Assembly: GCF_030811475.1 (NCBI RefSeq)
Contig: NZ_JAUSQV010000001.1
Span: 4,138,880-4,202,879 of the forward strand
Source of the DNA: Nakamurella flavida
GTDB lineage: Bacteria; Actinomycetota; Actinomycetes; Mycobacteriales; Nakamurellaceae
Reading direction: 5' to 3'
Length of the DNA stretch: 64,000 nt
In this document: positions 55,785 to 64,000 of the stretch, piece after piece
Numbering within the stretch: the first letter of the stretch is position 1
How the letters are laid out: every line of letters begins with the position of its first letter
Translations under genes and position numbers: made by a program
The notes under the pieces: generated by a model
Told to the model about the DNA's origin: nothing
Database searches by the model: none
Seen by the model: the letters and a program-made list of their open reading frames with translations, nothing else

Positions 55785-56975
55785 TCAGGCGGGGACGATG
55801 CGCCCGATGCGCGTCGCGCTGTCCCAGGTGTAGACCTCGCGGCCGGCGAGGAACACCCGTTCCGCACGCTGCATCGCGTCGAGCGGGTCGCCCGACCAGA
55901 TCGTCAGGTCCGCGCGCTTGCCGACGGTCAGCGAGCCGACCTCGTCCTGCACCCCCATGGCCCGGGCCGGATGCAGGGTGATCGACCGCAGGGCGGTGAC
56001 CGGATCGAGCCCCTCCTTGACGGCCAGGATCACCTGGTGCACCAGGAACTGGATGGGCACCACGGGGTGGTCGGTGATGATCGAGATCTCGACGCCGGCC
56101 GCGGCCAGCAGGCCCGGGTTGGCCAGCGAGCGGTTGCGGAGCTCCACCTTCGAGCGGGACGTCATCAGCGGGCCGATGAGCACCGGGATGTTCCGTTCCA
56201 CCAACAGATCGGCCAGCAGGTGGGCCTCGGTGCCGTGGTCGATGATCAGCCGGTAGCCGAACTCGTCGGCCACCCGGATGGCGGTGGCGATGTCGTCGGC
56301 GCGGTGGGAGTGCTGGCGCCACGGGATCTCCCGCTTGAGCACCGACCCCAGCGCCTCCATCTTCAGGTCGCGGGGCACGACGGTCTGCGGGCCGGCCTCG
56401 GTGCGCTTGTCCAGGTAGTTCTGGGCGTCGACGAACGCCCCGCGCAGCACCGCGGCGGTGCCCAGCCGGGTGGCCGGTCGCTGCTTCTTGTCGCCGTACA
56501 CCCGCTTGGGGTTCTCGCCGAGCGCCGCCTTCAGCCCGGACGGGGAGCGCAGCACCATCTCGTCGACGACGCGGCCGTGCACCGAGATGGCGACGGTCAG
56601 CCCGCCGATGACGTTGCCCGATCCGGGGTTCACGTTGACCGTGGTGATGCCGGCGGAGAGGGCGTCCCCGAAGCCGAGGTCGGTCGGGTTGATCGCGTCC
56701 AGGGCCCGGACGTCGGCGGTGTTCGGATCGGTGAGCTCGTTGGTGTCGTTGCCCGCCCAGCCCTCACCCTCCTCGTGGGTGCCGAGATGGGTGTGCGCGT
56801 CGATGAATCCCGGCAGGATCCACTTCCCCGCGGCGTCGATCACCCGGGCCTCCACGGGCGGATCGCCCGCGTCGACGGCGGTGATGCGTCCGTCGGTGAC
56901 CAGGACGGTGCCGTCGAAGGGGTCGCCGTCGATCGGGATCACGTGTGCGCCGGCGAAGGCGAGCAGTTCAGCCAT
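55785..56975 (-). CDS. Amidohydrolase (imidazolonepropionase-like)
   Basis: 396-aa metal-dependent hydrolase. Metal ligands H61 and H63 are in ILPGFIDAHTHLG, with later ligands in WRQHSHRADD, IIDHGTEAH and ITDHPVV. The C-terminal GSLTVGKRADLTIW block closes the composite beta-sandwich. Sequence resembles imidazolonepropionase-like amidohydrolases that act on unknown cyclic amides or peptides. No histidine-degradation genes are present, so hutI is unlikely. CACAGT 6 nt before the ATG may be its -10. Confidence 0.87.
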   Translation of the reverse strand: MAELLAFAGAHVIPIDGDPFDGTVLVTDGRITAVDAGDPPVEARVIDAAGKWILPGFIDAHTHLGTHEEGEGWAGNDTNELTDPNTADVRALDAINPTDLGFGDALSAGITTVNVNPGSGNVIGGLTVAISVHGRVVDEMVLRSPSGLKAALGENPKRVYGDKKQRPATRLGTAAVLRGAFVDAQNYLDKRTEAGPQTVVPRDLKMEALGSVLKREIPWRQHSHRADDIATAIRVADEFGYRLIIDHGTEAHLLADLLVERNIPVLIGPLMTSRSKVELRNRSLANPGLLAAAGVEISIITDHPVVPIQFLVHQVILAVKEGLDPVTALRSITLHPARAMGVQDEVGSLTVGKRADLTIWSGDPLDAMQRAERVFLAGREVYTWDSATRIGRIVPA

Positions 56976-57028
56976 GGGGTCACTGTGCCACCGGTGCCGG
57001 AGCGGGCCGGCCCCGCGTGCGCGTCGGT

Positions 57029-57034
57029 TAGCGT
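57029..57034 (+). promoter_or_regulatory. -10 box for leaderless yaaA
   Basis: TAGCGT ends 7 nt before the GTG at 57042. No ribosome binding site lies between. Confidence 0.45.
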
Positions 57035-57041
57035 CGATCAG

Positions 57042-57773
57042 GTGTTCGTCCTCCTTCCCCCGTCCGAGACCAAGGCCGTCGGTGGTCGGGCGGGCATGCC
57101 GACCATCGTCGGTTTCCCCGCGCTCGACCCCGCCCGCCGTCTCCTGCTCGATGCTCTCGCCACGCTCTCCGCCGACCTGCCCGCGGCCCGATCCGCGCTC
57201 GGGGTGACCGCGGCCAAGGACGCGGAGATCACCGCGAACGCCGCGCTGGCCACCGCGCCGACCCTGCCCGCCCTGCACCGGTACACCGGGGTGCTCTACG
57301 ACGCCCTGGACATCACCTCGTTGGGCAAGGCGTCCTGGCAACGCGCCCAGGACCGCATCCTCATCGGCTCGGCGCTCTTCGGCCTGGTGCGCGCGGCCGA
57401 CCGCATCCCGGCCTACCGGTTGTCCGCCGGTTCCCACCTGCCGGGTCTGCCCCGGCTGGCCGCGTTCTGGCGCCCGCAGCTGGCGCCCGTCCTGGCCGGG
57501 TTGTCCGAGCCGGTGCTCGACCTGCGGTCGGGTGCCTACGCCGCGTTCGCCCCGGTGCCCGGGGCGATCACCGTGCGGGTGCCCACCGAGAACGCCGCGG
57601 GTGCCCGGTCGGTGGTCAGTCACTTCAGCAAGGCGACCAAGGGCCTGCTGGCCCGGGCCCTGGTCGACTCCCGCGCCGGGATCGCCGACACCGCCGGGGT
57701 CGTCCGGGTGGCCAGGCGGGCCGGGCTGCGGGTCGAGAAGACGGGCCCACTGACCCTCGACGTCATCACCTGA
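57042..57773 (+). CDS. yaaA: YaaA family peroxide-stress protein
   Basis: 243-aa protein of the UPF0246/YaaA family. It opens FVLLPPSETKAVGG, contains LYDALDITSL and ILIGSALFGLVRAADRIPAYRL, and ends with SHFSKATKGLLARAL, all family features. In E. coli YaaA limits free iron and oxidative DNA damage; it binds DNA through a helix-hairpin-helix. Role here is by homology only. Divergent from the amidohydrolase. Confidence 0.9.
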   Translation: MFVLLPPSETKAVGGRAGMPTIVGFPALDPARRLLLDALATLSADLPAARSALGVTAAKDAEITANAALATAPTLPALHRYTGVLYDALDITSLGKASWQRAQDRILIGSALFGLVRAADRIPAYRLSAGSHLPGLPRLAAFWRPQLAPVLAGLSEPVLDLRSGAYAAFAPVPGAITVRVPTENAAGARSVVSHFSKATKGLLARALVDSRAGIADTAGVVRVARRAGLRVEKTGPLTLDVIT

Positions 57774-57866
57774 CCCGGCGGCGGCGACCGGGGCGGCGGC
57801 GGGACGGGCTCCCCGCCCCGCCGTGGGACGATGGGGTGTCCCTGTCCCTCCGCCGGAAAAGACCTC

Positions 57867-59738
<1,872 letters not shown>

Positions 59739-59825
59739 GTCCGACACCGGCCCGTGCGCCCGGTCGGCTCACCGGGGTCGATCACGTCCACGGATACGAT
59801 CACGGGGTCCCGTGAAGGCCCCGAC

Positions 59826-59840
59826 GTGCACCGCGTGCAC
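59826..59840. promoter_or_regulatory. Candidate operator before the molybdenum hydroxylase genes
   Basis: GTGCAC-CGC-GTGCAC, two palindromic hexamers one turn apart, lies in the 227-bp gap after lepA. TACGAT at 59795-59800 upstream could be the -10 box. The arrangement fits a dimeric regulator just downstream of the promoter. Confidence 0.35.
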
Positions 59841-59965
59841 CCCGGTGTCCGACCGGGACGACGTGCCGACGGGTCCCCGCAGGCGCAACCGCATGTCCGG
59901 TCGTGGTCGACCCGCGGGCGACCGTGGGCGCCGGTGACCGGTCTGGACGAGGGGCGGGCACCGCG

Positions 59966-60772
59966 ATGGATCTGCACACCGTGTCGGCCTACCGCACGGC
60001 GGTGGCCCCGGACGATCTGGTGCTGGCCCCCGGCGAGCGCTTCCTCGGCGGCGGGACGTGGCTGTTCTCCGAGCCGCAGGACGACATCACCGGCCTGGTC
60101 GACCTGTCCGGGATGGACTGGCCGGCCTGGGAGATCACTCCCGACGGCGGGCTGCGGGTGGGCGCCACCTGCACGATCGCCGAACTGGCCCGCATCCCGG
60201 CCCGGCCGGAGTGGCGGGCCCACCCGCTGTTCGCCCAGTGCACGCAGGCGCTGCTCGCGTCGTTCAAGGTCTGGAACTCCGCCACCGTGGGTGGCAACAT
60301 CTGCCGGTCCTACGCCGCGGCGGCCATCGTCTCCCTCTGCGCCGCCCTCGACGGGGTGGCCGAGATCTGGGCGGTCGACGCGACCCGGCGGTTCGTGCCC
60401 GTCGCCGACATCCCCACCGGCAACGGCACCAACGCCCTGGCCGTCGGTGACCTGTTGCGGGCCGTGGAGCTCCCGGCCGCAGCCCTGGCCGCGCGCACCG
60501 GGTTCCGGAAGATCGCGCTCAACTCGATCGGCCGGTCCGGCGCCGTGCTCACCGGCCGCGTCGACCCCGGGGGCGCGGCCGTCTTCGGTATCACCGCGGC
60601 CACGTCCCGCCCGACGGTGCTGCGGTACCCGGCCCTGCCGACGGCCGGTGAGCTGAGGACCGACGCGGCCGCCGTCACCACCTACTACACCGACCCCCTG
60701 GGCGTCGCGGACTGGCGCCGCCAGGTCAGCACCGTGCTGCTCGAGGAGATCCGTCAGGAGCTGGCCGCATGA
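59966..60772 (+). CDS. Molybdenum hydroxylase FAD-binding subunit
   Basis: 268-aa flavoprotein subunit of the xanthine dehydrogenase family. FAD motifs are [10 protein letters not shown] and the [16 protein letters not shown] loop. It passes electrons from the 2Fe-2S clusters to the acceptor. The ATG at 59966 has GAGGGG 9 nt upstream. Its stop overlaps the next gene (ATGA), which encodes the Moco and Fe-S parts, so the two form one enzyme. Confidence 0.9.
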   Translation: MDLHTVSAYRTAVAPDDLVLAPGERFLGGGTWLFSEPQDDITGLVDLSGMDWPAWEITPDGGLRVGATCTIAELARIPARPEWRAHPLFAQCTQALLASFKVWNSATVGGNICRSYAAAAIVSLCAALDGVAEIWAVDATRRFVPVADIPTGNGTNALAVGDLLRAVELPAAALAARTGFRKIALNSIGRSGAVLTGRVDPGGAAVFGITAATSRPTVLRYPALPTAGELRTDAAAVTTYYTDPLGVADWRRQVSTVLLEEIRQELAA

Positions 60773-63600
60773 GCATCACGGTGAACGGCACGGAGGTCGC
60801 CGGCGAGCCCCGTCCGGGGCAGTGCCTGCGCACGTACCTGCGCGAGCACGGCAGCTTCGACGTCAAGAAGGGCTGCGATTCCGGGGACTGCGGCGCCTGC
60901 ACCGTGCTGGTGGACGGCACGCCGGTGCATTCCTGCCTGACCCCCGCCCAGCGGATGACCGGCCGGTCGGTGACCACGGTGGCCGGGCTCGGCACCCCCG
61001 ACGATCTGCACCCGATGCAGCAGGCGTTCGTGGACAACTTCGGCTTCCAGTGCGGTTTCTGCACGGCCGGCATGGTCGTCACCGCCTCCACCCTGACGGC
61101 CGACCAGCTCCCCGAACTGCCCCGGTTGATGAAGGGAAACCTGTGCCGGTGCACGGGGTACCGCTCCATCCGGCAGTCCATCGCCGCCGGGCTGACCGAG
61201 CCGGGGCGCCCCGGCTGCGCCGCCCCGGGGACGGGGACCGCCATCGGTTGCTCCGCCCACCCGCCGGCCGCGGAGCGGGTGGTCACCGGGACCGAGCCGT
61301 ACACCCTCGACGTGGCCGTCCCCGGGCTGCTCCACCTCGCCGTGCTGGGCTCGCCGCACGCCCACGCCCGCATCCTGTCCATCGACACCACCGCGGCCCT
61401 GGCCCTGGACGGGGTCGAGGCCGTCCTGACCCACCAGGACGTGCCGGCCGGTCGGTTCTCCACCGCCCGGCACGAGAACCGGCTCGACGACCCGGACGAC
61501 ACCCGGGTGCTCGACGACGTCGTGCGTTTCGTCGGCCAGCGGGTCGCCGCTGTCGTCGCCGCCGACCGCGGGATCGCCGAGGCGGCGTGCCGGGCCATCG
61601 TCGTCGAGTACGAGATCCTGCCCGCCGTCCTGGATCCCGAGGCGGCGCGGGCGCCGGGTGCCCCGCTGGTGCATCCCGATCGGACCCCGGAGGACCGGGT
61701 CGCCGACGCGGGCCGGAACGTCGTCGCCGCCGTCCACGACGGCATCGGCGGTGACGTGACGCAGGCGCTCGACCGCGCCGAGGTGGTCGTCGACGGCACC
61801 TGGCAGACCCACCGGGTCAGCCACGCGCAGCTGGAGACGCACGCCAGCCTCGGCTGGCGGGACGGGGACGGCCGGCTGGTGCTGCGGACCAGTTCCCAGG
61901 TCCCGTTCCTGGTGCGCGACGAGCTGTGTCACCTGTTCGACCTGCCGCGGGAGCGCATCCGAGTCTTCACCAAGCGGGTGGGCGGCGGGTTCGGCGGCAA
62001 GCAGGAGATCCTCACCGAGGACCTCGTCGCGCTGGCGGTCCTGCGGACCGGGCGCCCGGTGGCCTACGAGATGACCCGCGACGAGGAGTTCGTCCGGGCC
62101 ACCGTGCGGCACCCGTTCCGGGTGCAGGTCTCGCTGGGGGCGACCCGGGAGGGCGAGCTCACCGCCATGAAGGTGACGGTGCTCAGCGACACCGGCGCCT
62201 ACGGCAACCACGCCATCGGCGTGCTGTTCCACAGCTGTGCCGAGTCGATCAGCCTGTACCGCTGCCCCGTCAAGCGGCTGGACGCCGAGGCGGTCTACAC
62301 CAACACGGTGCCGTCGGGAGCGTTCCGCGGGTACGGCCTCGGGCAGGTCATCCTCGGCGTCGAGTCGGCCATGGACGAGCTGGCCCACACCCTGGGCATC
62401 GACCCGTTCGAGCTGCGCCGGCGCAACGTGGTGCGCGAGGGCGAGCCGCTGCTCGTCGCCCATCCCGAGCCCGAGCCGGACCTGGTCTGGGGGAGCTACG
62501 GCCTGGACCAGTGCTTGGACCTCGCCCAGGACGCGCTGCGGCGGGGCAACGGGGTGAACCCACCTGTCGGCGACCACTGGCGCACGGGCGAGGGGATGGC
62601 CGTGGCGATGATCGCCACCATGGCCCCGCGCGGGCACATCGCCAAGGTCACCGTGACGCTGCGACCGGACGGCCGCTACGTCCTGGGCGTGGGGACCAGC
62701 GAGTTCGGCAACGGCACCACCACCGTGCACACCCAGATCGTGGCCACGGTGCTGAACACGGCGATGGAGCGCATCTCGCTCACCAACTCCGACACCGACG
62801 GCGCCGAGTACGACACCGGGGCGTTCGCCTCGGCCGGGACGACCGTCGCGGGAAAGGCCCTGCACGCCGCCGCGCTGGCGCTGCGCGAGATCCTGCTGAG
62901 TGCGGCGGCGGCGATCACCGGCGTCGATCCGGGGGAGTGCGTCGTCGGTCCGGACGGGGTGCGGGCGGCCGGCCGCACCCTCACCTTCGCCGAGCTCATC
63001 GCGGCCGCCCCGGCCGAGAACCGTTCCGGCGCAGATCTGGTCGCCTCGGGCAGCGAGTTCGGCGACGTCCGGTCGCTGGCGTTCAACGTGCAGGCGTTCC
63101 GGGTCGCGGTGGACGTGCGGACCGGTGAGGTGCGGATCCTGCAGTCGGTGCAGTCCGCCGACGCGGGCACGGTGATGAACCCCGAGCAGTGCCGCGGTCA
63201 GGTCGAGGGCGGGGTGGCCCAGGCCATCGGCTCGTCGCTGTACGAGGAGGTGCGACTGGCCGACGACGGCTCGGTGGTCAACCCCGCGTTCCGCGTCTAC
63301 CTGGTCCCCTCCATGGCCGACATCCCCGACACCGAGGTGTACTTCGCCCGCACCGCCGACGATCTCGGCCCGTTCGGGGCCAAGTCGATGAGCGAGAGCC
63401 CGTACAACCCGGTCGCGCCCGCGCTGGGCAACGCGATCCGCGCCGCCGTCGGGGTGCGTCTGTACGAGACGCCGTTCAGCCGGGACCGGGTGTGGCGGGC
63501 GATCGACCGGGGCGGGCAGCCCACCGACACCCCGGACGAGGGGGCCACCGAACTACCGTCATCGGTCCCGGAGACGGCCGGTTACCGGTGGCCGGCCTGA
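60769..63600 (+). CDS. Fused 2Fe-2S / molybdopterin subunit of a xanthine dehydrogenase-family hydroxylase
   Basis: 943-aa fusion. Residues 1-145 are the iron-sulfur subunit: plant-type cluster C36, C41, C44, C56 and second cluster C95, C98, C126, C128. From about 165 the Moco-binding domains follow, with [21 protein letters not shown] and NGTTTVHTQ. The catalytic Glu is retained (E876), but its usual GVGEP context reads SMSESP, marking a divergent branch. Substrate may be a purine or another heterocycle. No XdhC-type maturation gene is within the window. Confidence 0.9.
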   Translation: MSITVNGTEVAGEPRPGQCLRTYLREHGSFDVKKGCDSGDCGACTVLVDGTPVHSCLTPAQRMTGRSVTTVAGLGTPDDLHPMQQAFVDNFGFQCGFCTAGMVVTASTLTADQLPELPRLMKGNLCRCTGYRSIRQSIAAGLTEPGRPGCAAPGTGTAIGCSAHPPAAERVVTGTEPYTLDVAVPGLLHLAVLGSPHAHARILSIDTTAALALDGVEAVLTHQDVPAGRFSTARHENRLDDPDDTRVLDDVVRFVGQRVAAVVAADRGIAEAACRAIVVEYEILPAVLDPEAARAPGAPLVHPDRTPEDRVADAGRNVVAAVHDGIGGDVTQALDRAEVVVDGTWQTHRVSHAQLETHASLGWRDGDGRLVLRTSSQVPFLVRDELCHLFDLPRERIRVFTKRVGGGFGGKQEILTEDLVALAVLRTGRPVAYEMTRDEEFVRATVRHPFRVQVSLGATREGELTAMKVTVLSDTGAYGNHAIGVLFHSCAESISLYRCPVKRLDAEAVYTNTVPSGAFRGYGLGQVILGVESAMDELAHTLGIDPFELRRRNVVREGEPLLVAHPEPEPDLVWGSYGLDQCLDLAQDALRRGNGVNPPVGDHWRTGEGMAVAMIATMAPRGHIAKVTVTLRPDGRYVLGVGTSEFGNGTTTVHTQIVATVLNTAMERISLTNSDTDGAEYDTGAFASAGTTVAGKALHAAALALREILLSAAAAITGVDPGECVVGPDGVRAAGRTLTFAELIAAAPAENRSGADLVASGSEFGDVRSLAFNVQAFRVAVDVRTGEVRILQSVQSADAGTVMNPEQCRGQVEGGVAQAIGSSLYEEVRLADDGSVVNPAFRVYLVPSMADIPDTEVYFARTADDLGPFGAKSMSESPYNPVAPALGNAIRAAVGVRLYETPFSRDRVWRAIDRGGQPTDTPDEGATELPSSVPETAGYRWPA

Positions 63601-63635
63601 CCGTCCGTCGGGCCGGTCGGGCGTCCGGTGCGCTC

Positions 63636-63641
63636 TACCCT
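63636..63641 (+). promoter_or_regulatory. -10 box for a leaderless 14-aa ORF
   Basis: TACCCT ends 6 nt before the ATG at 63648, matching the leaderless pattern seen elsewhere in the window. Confidence 0.4.
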
Positions 63642-63647
63642 GGAGCG

Positions 63648-63692
63648 ATGACCACCGCCACCCCCACCCCGACCGCCCCGGACGGGCGCTGA
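63648..63692 (+). CDS. 14-aa leaderless upstream ORF
   Basis: ATG-initiated frame encoding MTTATPTPTAPDGR. It directly follows a TACCCT box at 6 nt, and its stop is 1 nt before the GTG of the next small gene. It may be translated mainly to bring ribosomes to that gene. No conserved function is visible. Confidence 0.4.
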   Translation: MTTATPTPTAPDGR

Positions 63693-63693
63693 C

Positions 63694-63894
63694 GTGGGCG
63701 GCGTGCTCGACGCGATCGAGTCGTGGGTGGCCGGGCGGGGCTACTGGATCCAGGTCGTGGTGCTGCTCGCCGTGCTGCTGCCGCTGTGCTTCTGGCTGGC
63801 CGGCGTCATCGACCGGCTGGTCGAGAGGGTGCTCGGTCACGGTGACCCGGTGCGCACCCCGGCCGGCGGGGCCGCTGACGGGGGACGGTCGTGA
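63694..63894 (+). CDS. Small single-span membrane protein
   Basis: 66-aa protein with a short amphipathic start (LDAIESWVAGRGYW), one transmembrane helix (about 19-40) and a charged C-terminal tail. No family recognised. There is no good ribosome binding site for the GTG at 63694 (or 63703). Translation probably couples to the 14-aa ORF ending 1 nt upstream. Its stop overlaps the next ORF (GTGA). Confidence 0.6.
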   Translation: MGGVLDAIESWVAGRGYWIQVVVLLAVLLPLCFWLAGVIDRLVERVLGHGDPVRTPAGGAADGGRS

Positions 63895-63989
63895 AGCTCG
63901 GACCACTGCCCGCACTCACCCGGCGGTGGATGAGCATCGCCCTGCTCGTCATGGTCGCGGTGGCCGTCGTGGTGGCCGCCCTCCGCTGA
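63891..63989 (+). CDS. 32-aa membrane peptide
   Basis: GTG-initiated frame starting VKLGPLPALTRRW, then one hydrophobic helix (about 14-31) and a terminal Leu-Arg. It overlaps the preceding stop by 4 nt and is preceded by GGGGGACGG. The basic N-terminus suggests an N-in orientation. Coding status rests on the overlap and the membrane helix only. Confidence 0.5.
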   Translation: MKLGPLPALTRRWMSIALLVMVAVAVVVAALR

Positions 63990-64000
63990 TCCGCACCCGC

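Overview
The window is very GC-rich bacterial chromosome with dense short-spaced genes, many GTG starts and many 1-4 nt start/stop overlaps. Gene content (DUF3515 and DUF4233 proteins, HemQ, a CysO-like carrier, a mycobacterial-type LexA box, an actinobacterial RNase E) points to an actinobacterium (Actinomycetota). A Nakamurella-like or Frankia-like relative is my guess only. Almost everything is core chromosome: I see no phage, insertion sequence, CRISPR array, tRNA or rRNA.

Layout. 0.4-7.7 kb: plsC-gpsA, ddl, a leftward DUF3515/Lrp pair, thiL, ung and an MFS exporter. 7.7-12.2 kb: a CobT-like protein with a repeat-rich N-terminus, a 68-aa conserved small protein and an 899-aa secreted modular protein. 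12.5-20.3 kb: valS-folC-DUF4233, ndk-GNAT-cyclase and a leftward dinB with a LexA box on its start codon. 20.4-34 kb: an SDR, then the ribosome and RNA block rne, rplU-rpmA, obgE, proB-proA-nadD-rsfS-phosphatase. 32.6-36.5 kb: comEA-comEC, followed by a 15-bp tandem repeat and a DUF6319-like gene.

38-48.4 kb: a heme locus. hemE-hemY-hemQ-hemH-hemC-hemD-hemB-hemL run leftward and hemA runs rightward. Together they cover every step from glutamyl-tRNA to heme by the coproporphyrin-dependent route, ending in paired hairpin terminators. 48.5-50.2 kb: a leftward unit with a SAM-I riboswitch, a threonine synthase-family PLP enzyme and a CysO-like sulfur carrier. This combination is the most interesting signal in the window, because it looks more like sulfur/methionine metabolism than threonine synthesis.

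50.3-64 kb: a cyclophilin lipoprotein, holA, rpsT, a lipase-like lipoprotein, a DoxX-like protein, a methyltransferase, a YjbR protein, an amidohydrolase, yaaA, lepA, a two-gene molybdenum hydroxylase (FAD subunit plus fused 2Fe-2S/Moco subunit) and a chain of tiny ORFs at the right edge.

Regulation. Several genes carry a TAnnnT -10 box 6-8 nt before the start codon, which implies leaderless mRNAs (ddl, ung, valS, comEA, hemA, yaaA, the 14-aa ORF at 63.6 kb). Other visible controls are the SAM-I aptamer, the LexA box, an 11-bp dyad before rne and a hairpin in the rplU leader.
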